NCBI RefSeq assembly: GCF_014356525.2
Contig: NC_052511.1
Location: 35,121,121-35,185,120, forward strand
Origin: Nilaparvata lugens
Lineage: Eukaryota; Arthropoda; Insecta; Hemiptera; Delphacidae
Reading direction: 5' to 3'
Length of the DNA: 64,000 nt
The notes beneath the pieces were generated by a model that worked only from the letters and a program-made list of their open reading frames with translations, did not search any database and was not told the origin of the DNA. Shown one piece after another: positions 22,239-33,816 of the stretch. Both the position numbers and the translations under genes were made by a program. Numbering within the stretch: the stretch's first letter is position 1; every line of letters starts with the position of its first letter.

Positions 22239-22889
22239 TGTTCTGAACAAAGCTCAGGCTAGAGCTACCAGAGGACTGTAATTTACTATTCAAATAATCA
22301 AATACAAACAAGGGGCAAAATTTAATCTTCAATTTGAGTCAGGTTATTTGTACAGTTAAACTCTGCATTAATGAACAATAAAAAAGAGCAAAAACTCACC
22401 TGATTTAATCCAATTTTGTCTACTTGCCCTTTTAAGCCTTTATTAGGTGTTTTGGTCAGGTTCAGGGTGGGATGAAAATCTGGGAAAAAGACAGGTCTGG
22501 CTTCCGGGCTGTCTTTTCGTTGATTCTGTGTTCAACTTGCAGGCTATGTTCGAACAAAGCTCAAACTGATTCTTTATAAATTCAAATCCGATTCAAATTA
22601 ATTCAATTTAACACTATTTACGCTGTTATACTCATAATTCACACTCACTACACTCAAACAATTATTTACAAGAAATTTCCGATCGAAATTACATGACAAA
22701 ATACAAACTCGGTCTTCACAACAAGACAACGGGCTGACAAGACAAGACAAACTGAACTAGGATGACTCGCAAAAAACATCCAGAATGCCAAGCAAGCAGG
22801 ACGGTTTGCGCGTGCGCAAACACAAGCCTGCTATTCGCAGAACCAGTCTGGCATTTTGGCGCTACAGTTTGAATGCTCTGGCCGGACCA
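22239..22889 (-). repeat. 5' LTR of the BEL/Pao element
   Basis: Direct repeat of 18569-19213; followed on the plus strand by the GGATT target duplicate at 22890-22894. Confidence 0.93.
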
Positions 22890-22894
22890 GGATT

Positions 22895-23450
22895 AATGAT
22901 TATGATAAATTGAAGTCGTTTTAACTGATAAGATTATTATTTCATTGTAATATGATTATTTGTTAAACAGCATGATCATCAACTTGAAGATCACAGTCTC
23001 ACTAAAAATTCAAATCGTCTTTAATTTATCACTATATACTCTACGCTCTATGTGATGCTTGTCTATAAAACTGAGGAGGAGGAGAAAAAGAAGAAGAAGA
23101 AACTGTATAACTGTTGTCTACCAACAATCCTGGAGAAGATTCTGAGTTTATCATTTTTAAACTCTATAACGAGCCAATCGAGATTTCGTTAGCTTGAATT
23201 AACAATCACTTTTATTATCCTAAGATAAGAATTCAGTGTGGTAGGTGCAAGTGACGTACGCTTTATATCATTCTTGAGCTTGAATGCACTGATCATTTCT
23301 TACCCAATGAAAAGTTTCAGAGTACACAGAACGAAGCTGAGATAAAAGTTAGTTGGTTTTATCCTCAGGTTGAAATGCAATCCAATTGGAAGGGCTTTCT
23401 TCAGGAATGAAGAGAAAAATTCGCTTTCTCAAGTACAAGGAATCTTACCC
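22895..23450. other. non-coding
   Basis: AT-rich; nothing recognised apart from a short GAGGAGGAGAAAAAGAAGAA run near 23080. Confidence 0.4.
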
Positions 23451-23454
23451 ATCT

Positions 23455-23585
23455 TCTCTCTTTTTCTTCTTCTTCTTCTTCTTCTTCTTCTTCTTCTTCT
23501 CCTTCTTCTTCTTCTCCTTCTACTTTTCTTCTTTTTCTTCCTCTTCTTCTTCTTCCTACTTCCTCATTCTCTTCTTTTTCTTTCC
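23455..23585. repeat. (CTT)n / CTTCTC pyrimidine microsatellite
   Basis: Long run of CTT with CTC and TTTC interruptions; yields spurious Phe, Leu, Ser or Glu frames on all sides. Confidence 0.9.
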
Positions 23586-23767
23586 TTTTCTGAGGAATGA
23601 GAAACTCATTCTCCACCCTTCACTATCATACACAACTCATTACTCACTTCCTTATTTCTCCTACTACTTCGTCTTTCCCTTACCTTCTCATTCTCATCCA
23701 AATTTTTCCATCAACTTACGCCTTTTCTCCACACAACGGAACTTGACGTCTTTTCTCATCACCGGTT

Positions 23768-23834
23768 GGTTCTTCTTCTTCTTCCTCTTCTTTCTCTTCC
23801 TACTTCTTCTTCTTCTTCCTCTTCTTTTTCTTCC

Positions 23835-23866
<32 letters not shown>

Positions 23867-23915
23867 CTTCTTCTTCTTCTACTTCAACATCATCTTCTTC
23901 TTCTTCTTCATTTTC
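23768..23915. repeat. second (CTT)n microsatellite
   Basis: Interrupted CTT array with TCCTACTT blocks, 200 bp after the first. The DNA between them is also pyrimidine-rich and non-coding. Confidence 0.9.
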
Positions 23916-24176
23916 ATTCTCAGCTGCCAGCCAGCTCATTCTTCTTTTATTAATCTTTCGTCTGCAGAAGATTCTCATCAACTCGAGCCGCCGTACATAT
24001 GGAATAAGAATGAAGTTTTCATCAGGCTCCATTTTTAATAAGACCAGGAGTGGAATTATTGAAATTCCTGTATCATTTTCTCGCAACCAAGATTCAAGGT
24101 TTGAAAAGACAGGTTGAATGAAAAAGACTTGGAATTATATTAAATCATCAGAATGGTCTTGACAGACCAAATAGTC

Positions 24177-24334
24177 TAAGTGCCGGTTGCACAAGAGCCG
24201 GTTAAATTTTAACTATGATTAATTCCACGAGAACCAATCAGAGAAGCATTCTCTTCAATAAAAGCCTTCTTCGTTTGGTTCTCATGAAATTAATCACGGT
24301 TAAATTTAACCGGCTTCTCTGCAACCGGGCCTTA
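24177..24334. mobile_element. complete GGTTGCACAA-type MITE
   Basis: TAAGTGCCGGTTGCACAAGA on the left pairs with TCTCTGCAACCGGGCCTTA on the right. The inner GCCGGTTAAATTTTAAC and GTTAAATTTAACCGGC extend the terminal inverted repeats to about 45 bp. Related copies are at 5440-5560 and 9164-9306. Confidence 0.8.
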
Positions 24335-25080
24335 GTGATGAACATTCCTTGTATGACTTTCTTGATTCTTCGGAAACTATCTGAATCAAACATCTTTTAA
24401 GTTTCTGATTAACAAACTACTAATTTATTAAGGCAATTTGAGATACTATTCCGTTCCTACACCAAGATAAATCCCTAGTGAACTAAAATCTTGAGCATTG
24501 AACAGCACGAGATATACTGGGAGTGTAGTCATACGATTGCCCATTACTTGTTGACCAATCAAAGCTTAGCTCGACTGTCATAGGCCAATTCAGCTCGGCG
24601 AATGACAATCGAGCACAACTTATTCTTCTTCTTCTAGTTTCTTCCCAATTCCTTACTTCCATGATATAATTATTTTTCAACGTTGATTCATTATTGTTTT
24701 TTTTGAACATTGTTTTCAACTTCACTACTTTACTATAATAATTATTCGTTATAAGTCAATGCTGCTGCATTCGAACTACATTATGTATCAATAATTTTAT
24801 CAAAAAATGAATAAATTATGAAAATACAGACTACTTTCTTAATAAGATTTTCTGATAACCTGAAGAAGATTTTCGATGAGAAATTTCCTTTGGTTAACAC
24901 CAAACAAATCATAATATTATCCTATCATATTAAGCGAGCAAATTCCTTATATCTGTTTATTTTTTTATATTTTTGTTTATCTTTTCATATTTCTATATCT
25001 GGTTATTTATGTTCAACGGATACCGACAACGGCTCTCACAAAATTTGGAACATAGTAGGTTTATGATATAAAAAATTCGA
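24335..25080. other. non-coding
   Basis: 24540-24610 contains a CTCGGCGAATGACAATCGAG piece of the dispersed repeat at 4385. The rest is AT-rich with no recognisable gene. Confidence 0.4.
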
Positions 25081-25089
25081 TTGTAATAG

Positions 25090-25862
25090 GCCTCATCCCT
25101 GGGAAAACTCGCTGAACGACATTCATCCTTGGAAAAACAGCTGAGACTTTCGTCGTCTGTGGATAGTAAAAAGTGAGCGAGTGATTCTGTGGAAAATCAA
25201 AATATCGCATACCCGAGATTCATTAGCTGACGTATAGCCAGCTGTAAAATATAAACACAATCATTTTAGAGAATTGTGTTCTGTTTATCGATAAAATATC
25301 GGTGCACTGAGCTTCGCTCGTTATTTTTATCTATTGATAAACAGAACACAATTCTCTAAAATGATTGTGTTTATATTTTACAGCTGGCTATACGTCAGCT
25401 AATGAATCTCGGGTATGCGATATTTTGATTTTCCACAGAATCACTCGCTCACTTTTTACTATCCATAGACGACGAAATTCTCAGCTGTTTCAGCCAAGGA
25501 TGAATTATCCTTTTAATGTCAGCGAGTCATCCCAAGGATGAGACCTAGTGCAATCGAATTTTCATATCATAAACCTACTATGTTCAAATTTATCCTTTTT
25601 TCAAATTGTAATCCTTTTTCATCCTTTTTTTATCCTTTTGTTCAAATTTTATCCTTTTAATTTCAGCGAGTTTTCCCAAGAATGAGCCCTAGTGCAATCG
25701 AATTTTTATATCATAAACCTACTATGTTCCAAAATTCGTAAAAATCGTTAGAGCCGTTTTCGTGATCCGTTGAACATAAATAACCAGATATAAAAATATA
25801 ATACAGAAATCGCTCGCTTAATATAATAGGACACAAATAACGAGCGAAGGTCGGTGCCTCGA
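25090..25862. mobile_element. Helitron-like repeat complex with long hairpin
   Basis: The right part (25500-25862) shares CCCAAGGATGAGACCTAGTG, CATAAACCTACTATGTTC, AGAGCCGTTTTCGTGATCC and the TCGCTCGCTTAATATAATAG end with 9480-9656 and 42150-42357. The left part is a large inverted repeat (25101-25527). A partial tandem duplication is also visible at 25520-25720. Confidence 0.5.
25101..25527. repeat. 190-bp inverted repeat (hairpin)
   Basis: Arms 25101-25290 and 25334-25527 are nearly identical over the inner 150 bp (for example GCATACCCGAGATTCATTAG and its complement). The 43-bp loop contains GAGCTTCGCTC. The outer 40 bp show small indels. Confidence 0.9.
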
Positions 25863-25979
25863 TATTATAATATTAGTCCAAGTACAGACTCGAATCCATC
25901 TCATTTTTTATATCCTACAAACCCTTCCTTGATTATTTGATTACAATCCTTCCTTATTGGAATCCTGATATTCTACAAA

Positions 25980-26570
25980 TTACCCGTGCTTATTCAATAA
26001 TGACCAACGATGGAAATAAACCTTGAGACTCCCTTTGCTTTGTTTCTATATTTCTTCCAGCTCTATCGCTTGCTAAATTTTTTCCTTCATTTCTCAGTTC
26101 CTATCAACAGTTAACTAATTAACTGTTTTATTCACATTAAATTGGCAATCTCCAGTCTAGCAACACTCCACACTTGTTATCTCAACTGTGCAGACGAGGC
26201 AATCATATATCTACTCCTTATTACAATTCTAATACTCTATAAACTACCCGTGCTTATCCAATGATGGAAATTAACATTGAAACTTTTTCTGTTCAGTTTT
26301 TTATATTACTTCAAATTCTATCATGTGTTCTGTTAAATTTTCTCTTTCATTTTCCAGTTCCCAGCACACGTGTAAACTCTAATACTCTATGAACCCGTGC
26401 TTATCCAATGATGACCAATGATGGAAATTAAAATTGAAACTTTTTTTGTTCTGTTTTTTATATTACTTCAAATTCTAACATGTGTTCTGCTAAATTTTCT
26501 CTTTCATTTTCCAGTTCCCAGCAACAGTGAACTAATAATTAGTAATAATTAACAGTTATAGTCACATTAA
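25980..26570. repeat. three degenerate tandem units inside the duplicated block
   Basis: Units each hold CCAATGATGGAAATTA, a TTTTTTATATTACTTC stretch, and GCTAAATTTTCTCTTTCATT followed by TTCCAGTTCCCAG. They start near 26000, 26260 and 26400 and recur after 30461. Confidence 0.65.
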
Positions 26571-27661
26571 ATTGGCAATCTCCAGTTTAGCAGCACTCCA
26601 CACTCTTGTTATCTCAACAGGAGAGGCAATCATATATACTCAACCAAGCTGTCTGTAACTCAACAGCTCTACAAGCTGTCTGTAACAATCCTTTAGAGAC
26701 AATTGTTTTTGGCTCAGTGATTCGAATTCACTCTGATAACGATGAAGATAAGAAGATAATATAGATGAGTAGTAATTGCTACAGTAATATATACAGTTAT
26801 AGCTACAGTACAGTAATAGCATAGACAAACGAACACCATTCGTTCATCTCTTGTAATAGATACAGTGATGAGTCCGAGAGATAAGAGTAGCCTGAAAACT
26901 GAAGTGTATAATTGTTGAAGTGTAATTGCTGTGATATTGGAATGTGTAATTGTTGCAATTTTCAACATGCTATAGTGAGGTCCACTTTATAATGGCAGCG
27001 GATGAAGATAGAAGAATAGCGATGCCGATTCTCTGAATTAATTAATTATATTTCTACATTGTCAAAAACATAATTGGCATCGTTTTGAACCTAGAAATGG
27101 ATAGTACTACCGGATTTGTCGAATGATAGACAAGGATAGCAAAACCAAAGTTGATCAAATACTGTCAATTATAACGTGGACCTCACTATAGTTTTACTAA
27201 CTTTGGAAGCGTCATGACATCTATTTTCCTCAGTATACTCAGTCTTCTCATCACTTTTCATTCCTACCTTACTTTTACACCATCAGTTTTTTTGTTCTTC
27301 TCATTCTCGACAATCATCTTTAATATTTGACTTTCGTATTCCTTCTTCTTCCATTATACTAATACTGAGGGTGATGCCCACATAAGCTATTAGGCTTGTG
27401 CCACTTTATCATTGATTGCTCCTCTTCTTGAATCTCTATATCAATTTTTCCCTCTTCCATAATTCTTCCTCCTTTCACCACCATTCTATCTTTCTCATCC
27501 TTCTTCCTCCTTTTTTTCATCACCATCCTCTCATTCCACTTTGACATTGATTTAACCTCTCCTCAATCCTTTATAAATGAACTATTCCCTTTTCCATCCT
27601 TTCTCTTCCACATTCCCTCACCATTCTCTCTCCCATTCTTTATCTATTACTCTATCTCTCC
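26072..27661. repeat. 1.6-kb direct repeat, left copy
   Basis: Collinear with 30461-32031 over its whole length with a few percent difference, including a MITE (26971-27190). It borders retrotransposon copy B on the left. The stretch 27240-27661 is pyrimidine-rich and non-coding. Confidence 0.88.
26971..27190. mobile_element. MITE with TATAGTGAGGTCCAC ends, copy 1
   Basis: TATAGTGAGGTCCACTTTAT and ATAACGTGGACCTCACTATA are inverted ends of about 28 bp, each next to a CTG/CAG. A TA target site is likely. Copies at 31341-31559 and 49844-50185. Confidence 0.85.
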
Positions 27662-27683
27662 TTACTCTATCTATTACTCTCTC

Positions 27684-30431
27684 TAATATAATCGGAATTT
27701 CCGAATCATTTTTGAAGCCTAGTATTTCATCAAATTTTGTTGCATTGCCTGGATACAATCTTTTCCGGAATGATAGATTAAATAAAGCTTGTGGGGGTGT
27801 AGCAATTTATGTGAAAGATGGTATCAAAACAAAAGTTTTAATCACATCTAAACAAGAGTATTGTTCCAGACCAGAGTTTATGCTACTTGAATTATCCTTA
27901 TCTAGTAATGATAAATTACTCGTTGGTATCTGTTATCGCCCACCAAAAATAGGTCATTTCACAGATTTCGAAAATGCCTTGCTTTCTCTTATGCCTTGTT
28001 ATAACCGTATACTAGTTATGGGGGATATGAACACCGACTTGAACATGACGAATCGTAACTTTGACTACTTTCAACTGACTACAATTTTCCAATGCCTGAA
28101 CATGACTATTTTACCTCTCGATCCAACTCATCATACTAATGAATCAGACACACTCATTGACCTTCTCATTGTTAGTGATCCCAATGAGGTTGTTCAAGCA
28201 GGCCAAATCTCAGTCCCAGCTATTTCTAGACATGATTTGATCTACTGTGTACTTTCTCATAAGATACCCAAGCCAGAACAGAAAATTATCACTTATAGAG
28301 ACTTCAAAAACTTTGATGAAGCCGCCTTCCTGACTGATGTGGCTCAGACTCCATGGCATCAAATTGAAACATTACCCTCAGTTGATGACATGGTCAAGAC
28401 TTTCGAAATTGGACTTTGACTTTGTATGACAAACATGCACCTTATGTGACAAGGAGGATTAATAGAAAACGACGAGTACCGTGGATGACTGAAGACATAC
28501 TTAAGATGATGGGACGTAGAGACAAAGCACATAGAAAATTTAAAAAGACATTTGACTTGGACAGTTTGATAGAGTACAGGAGCCTTAGAAATAGGGTTAA
28601 ACAGGAATTACGGAACTCAAAGATTAGGTACTTGAATTCGTTTATGACAAACAATAGACAAGACTCTAAATCACTTTGGCAGGGAATAAAAGAATTCGGG
28701 CTTGGCAAACAGAAATCGAATCCACAAATTGACTTACCATTGAATAATATAAATGACCATTTCGTTTCACACTCTAACCAACGCGACGAAGTTGTCATTG
28801 CTAATCATATAGATGATCTTGAAGAGCAGGTTACAAACTTAGATTTACCAATCACTGATCAATTTCATTTCCATCCAATCTCAGAAGAAGACACTTTCAG
28901 AGCAATTCAACGTATTCATAGTAATGCTACGGGTGTAGACAAAATTCCTATTAAATTTATCAAGAAGATGTTATTTGCTGTTTTACCAACCATTACATAC
29001 ATTTTCAACAAGTCACTTGAAGAAGGCATTTTCCCTGAAAACTGGAAGTTTGCTCTGGTTCGCCCTCTAAATAAAGTTCCATCACCCAATAAAGTTGAGG
29101 ATTTTAGACCAATCAGTATTTTACCTGCATTGTCCAAAGTGCTAGAAAGACTCATTCATGCTCAAGTTGTAAAATTTCTAGACAACAATAGTAAGCTTCA
29201 TAACTTTCAATCAGGCTTTAGAAAATTCCATTCAACTGAGACAGCTCTGCTTCGTGTCACTGATGATATAAGGTTAGCTATGGACCAAAGAAAATGCACC
29301 ATCCTCACCCTATTTGATTTTTCTAAAGCATTCGATACTGTTGATCATACAGTCCTTCTGAATAAGTTGGCTATTCTTGGTTTCAGTCGCAACTCGTTAG
29401 TTTGGTTTAAATCCTATCTATTAGGTAGGAAACAATGTGTATCTGTCGGTGACAAAAAGTCAACTTGGAAAAACGTTATGCATGGAGTACCACAAGGTTC
29501 AATTTTAGGCCCTCTCCTCTTCACTTTGTATGCTAATGACCTTTCTTCCATTATCAAATTCTCCAGTTTCCATACTTATGCAGACGACCTTCAAATCTAT
29601 TTAAGCTGTCCCATAACAAAAATTAATGAAACAGTTGGAATAATGAATCAGGATATCAATTCGATAGTGGAATGGACAAAGAAAAATGGCCTTAAGCTTA
29701 ATCCCATCAAAACACAACCCATTATAATTGGATATTCTCGTCTTATAAACAATATTGACCTTGAATCGATTCACAAAATTAGTGTAGACGGTAATGACAT
29801 TCCTTACTGTAGCTCAGTTAAAAATTTAGGCATTATTATGAATAATACTCTTGACTGGTCAGAACAAGTGAACAAACTTGTAAAAAGGTATTCTCAGCCA
29901 TGCATGCATTGAAGAAAATGCACGATATCCTCCCTAGAAACATTAAATTATTATTGGTTCAATCTCTCATCTTCCCACATTTAATGTATTGTAATTCTGT
30001 TCTTAACGATATGCAAGTCACTCTGAATGATAAACTACAGCGTTGCCAAAATTATTGTCTACGTTTCGTCTACTCTCTCCAACGCCATGATCATATCACC
30101 CCAGCCCACATTGCTAGTTCAACATTGAAGCTTCCCGATCAGAGGCTTTTTCGAATAGTCAAGCTTGTTAGAGATATCTTGAAATACGGTAATCCGAACT
30201 ATTTTAAAGATGATTTCAAATTTGTCTCTGAAGGTAGGAGGATAGATGCTTCACATACTAGAACCGGAGAAAGTACTTTAAGGATACCCAATCATCGAAC
30301 TACTATTTTCACAAAATCCTTCTTAGTCAGTGCCTGTCGTGCATGGAATGCACTTCCTGTTTCTATCAGGTCCATCGAGAGCCGAGCGAGCTTCATCCTG
30401 ACTTTAAAAAAACATCTTTTGGAAAAATGAC
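27684..30431 (+). pseudogene. CR1/jockey-type retrotransposon ORF2 (endonuclease plus RT), copy B
   Basis: The reading frame starts inside the endonuclease at IIGISESF (the catalytic Glu box). It continues with GGVAIYVKDG, YRPPKIG, MGDMNTDL and an SRHDLI near the position of the SDH box, to a stop at 28419. One frameshift there leads to the frame 28416-29912. That frame holds the RT: RPLNKVPSPNKVEDFRPISI, FRKFHSTETALL, FDFSKAFDTVDH (catalytic Asp), HGVPQGSILGPLL and YADD (about 29578-29589), LKLNPIKT and KNLGI. A lost A near 29875 shifts frame again, and the C-terminal domain continues at 29900-30430. The N-terminal endonuclease Asn box is missing and the 3' UTR is cut off at 30460. The ATG at 27577 lies in the flanking repeat, not in the element. 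Confidence 0.9.
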
Positions 30432-30460
30432 TGAAACTGTCCGCCCTAGAACGATCACAT

Positions 30461-32031
30461 GCTAAATTTTTTCCTTCATTTCTCAGTTCCTATCAACAGT
30501 TACCTAATTAACTGTTATAGTCACATTAAATTGGCAATCTCCAGTCTAGCAACACTCTACACTTGTTATCTCAACTGTGCAGACGAGGCAATCATATATC
30601 TACTCCTTATTACAATTCTAATACTCTATAAACTACCCGTGCTTATCCAATGATGGAAATTAACATTGAAACTTTTTCTGTTCAGTTTTTTATATTACTT
30701 CAAATTCTATCATGTGTTCTGTTAAATTTTCTCTTTCATTTTCCAGTTCCCAGCACACGTGTAAACTCTAATACTCTATGAACCCGTGCTTATCCAATGA
30801 TGACCAATGATGGAAATTAAAATTGAAACTTTTTTTGTTCTGTTTTTTATATTACTTCAAATTCTAACATGTGTTCTGCTAAATTTTCTCTTTCATTTTC
30901 CAGTTCCCAGCAACAGTGAACTAATAATTAGTAATAATTAACAGTTATATTCACATTAAATTGGCAATCTCCAGTCTAGCAACACTCCACATTTGTTATC
31001 TCAACAGGAGAGGCAATCATAATATACTCAACCAATTAACTACAAGCTGTCTGTACAATCCTTTAGAGGCAATTGTTTTTGGCTCAGTGATTCGAATTCA
31101 CTCTGATAACGATGAAGATAAGAAGTAATGAGAGAAGATAATATAGATGAGTTGTAATAGCTACAGTAATATAATATACAGTAATAGCATAGACAAACGA
31201 ACACTATTCGTTCATCTCTTGTAATAGATACAGTGATGAGTCCGAGAAATAAGAGTAGCCTGAAAACTGAAGTGTATGTAATTGTTAAAGTGTAATTGCT
31301 GTAATATTGGAATGTGTAATTGTTGCAATTTTCAACATGCTATAGTGAGTTCCACGTTATAATGACAGTGGATGAAGATAGAAGAATAGCGATGCCGATT
31401 CTCTGAATTAATTAATTATATTTCTACACTGTCGAAAACATAATTGGCATCGTTTTGAGCCTAGAAATGGATAGTACTACCGGATTTGTCGAATGATAGA
31501 CAAGGATAGCAAAACCAAAGTTGATCAAATACTGTCATTATAACGTGGACCTCACTATAGTTTTACTAACTTTGGAAGCGTCATAACATCTATTTTTCTC
31601 AGTATACTCAGTCTTCTCATCACTTTTCATTCCTACCTTATTTTTACACCATCAGTTTTTCTGTTCTTCTCATTCTCGACAATCATCTTTAATATTTGAC
31701 TTTCGTATTCCTTCTTCTTCCATTATACTAATACTGAGGGTGATGCCCACATAAGCTATTAGGCTTGTGCCACTTTATCATTGATTGCTCCTCTTCTTGA
31801 ATCTCTATATCAATTTTTCCCTCTTCCATAATTCTTTCTCCTTTCAGAGATAGAATCTTTCTCATCCTTCTTCCTCATTTTTTTCATCACCATCCTCTCA
31901 TTATCTCCACTTTGATATTGATTTAACCTCTCCTCAATCCTTTATAAATGAACTATTCCCTCTTCCATCCTTTCTCTTCCACGTTCCCTCACCATTCTCT
32001 CTCCCATTCTTTATCTATCATTCTATCTCTC
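30461..32031. repeat. 1.6-kb direct repeat, right copy
   Basis: Matches 26072-27661 and begins immediately after the RT pseudogene at GCTAAATTTTTTCC. Contains the second MITE copy at 31341-31559. No gene. Confidence 0.88.
31341..31559. mobile_element. MITE with TATAGTGAGGTCCAC ends, copy 2
   Basis: Same position within the right direct repeat as copy 1 in the left one, so it was duplicated with its host DNA rather than inserted separately. Confidence 0.85.
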
Positions 32032-32119
32032 CCCTCACTCACTTATTCTAGATCTCTATATCACACTATCGCTCCTACTCACTCACTCACTATATATATA
32101 TCTCTCTCTACTATTTTTT

Positions 32120-32595
32120 ACTCTCTCTATTATTTTACTTTATTATTTTTCTGTTTTTTTCTCTTAAATATTCATATCAATTAAAACTTTTACAATATTT
32201 CCATTCATAAATAAATCCTGAGTTTAATCAATGAAATTAACGTTTTGGTAGAGAGTTAGTGGGAAGGAAATTTTTAATATTCTTTCCGAAGAATGGACAT
32301 TGATATGTCCAAAGCTCTGCAAATTTATGTAGATGCATAACAATATAATTATCTATAGTTATATAGATAGATCTATAGATCTATATAGTATATAGTATAT
32401 ATAGATATATCTATAGATCTATAGATCTATAGTTATATTACAAATTGCTTTTTCATATCATATACAGTTCAATAATTATTTTCTTAGTCTATATTATGTA
32501 AATTCATCTATAATTTTGCTGTATTGTAAGCTATTGTATATAAGTGTTTAAGCCAGTATATATTGTAATCTACATAAAAAGTACTCAATCTCTCT
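32120..32595 (+). mobile_element. 3' UTR copy of the copy A/B retrotransposon family
   Basis: Matches 1600-2005 (ATTAACGTTTTGGTAGAGAG, GAATGGACATTGATATGTCC, CAATAATTATTTTCTTAG). It contains an added palindromic run of TATAGATCTATAG near 32360-32430 and ends at GTACTCAATCTCTCTC. No RT precedes it directly. Confidence 0.75.
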
Positions 32596-32596
32596 C

Positions 32597-32825
32597 TGGT
32601 CGTGTGTTAATGGGGAGGATATTTTATATACCTCTTAGAGAATCGACAACTATTTGTTGAAACATCGCCGATTTATGAAGTTACATCACATTATTATATT
32701 ATCGTTATTCTAATTGCATTCAATCTTTATTCTCATCGATCACTTATTTATACTTTGTAAAATTCGTTAAACAGCTAGCATCATCGTCATTTAATGTAAA
32801 TTAGTAAAGAAATCTAACCTAATCT
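32597..32825 (+). repeat. diverged retroelement 3' end, copy 2
   Basis: Related to 2803-3060 (GGTCGTGTGTTAATGGGGAG through TTTAATGTAAATTAGT), abutting the 3' UTR copy on its left. Confidence 0.55.
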
Positions 32826-33165
32826 AATCCTTTCCCATTTTGTCATTCTCATCCTTCTTCCTCCTCTTTTTCATCATCTTCATCACCATCATATCATTCA
32901 TCTTCGATTCATGAGTCGTCATGCATTCATTCATTTACTTTGTATTCGATTCAACCTCTCCTCCATTCTCTATAACCTTTCCCTTTCTATCCTCCTCGTT
33001 CCATCATCATTCTCTCTCAAACTCTCATACCAACATTGCTGACAAAGCAATTGCCATTGGTTTGAGAGTGGATGTAGCATTGCCCTTTACCATTCAATAG
33101 GCATCCTTCCTTCATTGAGAATGTTCTCACAAGATAAAGCAGGAGTAGCCCATAAAATGAACAAG
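32826..33165. other. non-coding
   Basis: Pyrimidine-rich, then a small hairpin near 33005-33065 (CAAACTCTCATACCAA and TTGGTTTGAGAGTGG). No gene seen. Confidence 0.4.
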
Positions 33166-33169
33166 AGTC

Positions 33170-33500
33170 TCCTGTATACTGATACTCACTTTAAACTGTC
33201 AGTATCTCCCAATGAATAACATCAATTCTTCCCATTTGAACTAATGCTGACTGTTTTGAAGTGAACAATATCCTCTAAAGTGAACATTTCCCTGTACTTA
33301 GATCCACTTAAAACTGTCAGTATCCCCAATGAATAGCATCAATGCTTCCCATTTGAACTGATGCTGACAGTTTGAAGTGAACAATATCCTCTACAGTGAA
33401 CATTCTCCTATACTTAGATCCAATTTGAACTGTCAGTATCTCTTGTATTGAACATTAAAGCTCCCCATACAATCAATTCTGATAGTTTGCAGTGAACAGC
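33170..33500. repeat. about 116-bp tandem repeat, three units
   Basis: AACTGTCAGTATCTCCCAAT, AACTGTCAGTATCCCCAATG and AACTGTCAGTATCTCTTGTA recur at roughly 33194, 33310 and 33428, each followed by a CTTCCCATTTGAACT-like and a CAGTTTGAAGTGAACA-like segment. Related traces lie at 6330, 8460, 12220 and 62000. Confidence 0.75.
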
Positions 33501-33816
33501 CTCCTAGGTTCTCCTAGCCGACAGATCTAATTAATTCTACAGAAGAGCCCTTGTACGGGGATTGCTAGCCTCTATCGAAATGCCAGACCTATATGGTGGG
33601 ATTCACTTAAAACTGTCAGCGTTAGTTGAATATAGGAGGCATTAAAGTTATACATAGGAAATGATGACAGTAGCACTGTAGCAATTGTATTGGTTAAGAT
33701 TGTCATTGATAGATAACTCATGAATGGATTCTACATAATTTTTGTAGGATAGACTAGAGAATTATAGAACGAAATAAATGAATGTTTATTTCCCCCCAAA
33801 AAAACTAAAACTACTA
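33501..33816. other. non-coding
   Basis: Further decayed ACTGTCAG-type sequence at 33605-33625; no gene seen. Confidence 0.4.

Larger units (their letters stand above)
18569..22889 (-). mobile_element. BEL/Pao LTR retrotransposon with internal pol deletion
   Basis: Two near-identical LTRs bound the element (18569-19213 and 22239-22889). Both start TGTTCTGAACA and end CCGGACCA as read on the plus strand, and a 5-bp GGATT duplicate lies at 18564-18568 and 22890-22894. Genes read on the minus strand in the order gag (DUF1759-type), zinc knuckles, aspartic protease, then a short integrase remnant. The reverse transcriptase, RNase H and integrase core are gone. A purine-rich tract next to the 3' LTR (complement of 19214-19226, AGAGGCGGGGGTA) fits a polypurine tract. 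No clear primer-binding site was identified. The element could only have moved with enzymes from elsewhere, or lost pol after insertion. Confidence 0.92.

Noticed and set aside
23386..24117. 243-codon plus frame and Glu/Arg-rich minus frames
   Set aside because: Products of CTT microsatellites; homopolymeric Phe, Leu, Ser or Glu runs, no domain.
28442..29155. Minus-strand frames opposite the RT of copy B
   Set aside because: Shadows of the plus-strand ORF2; no domain of their own.
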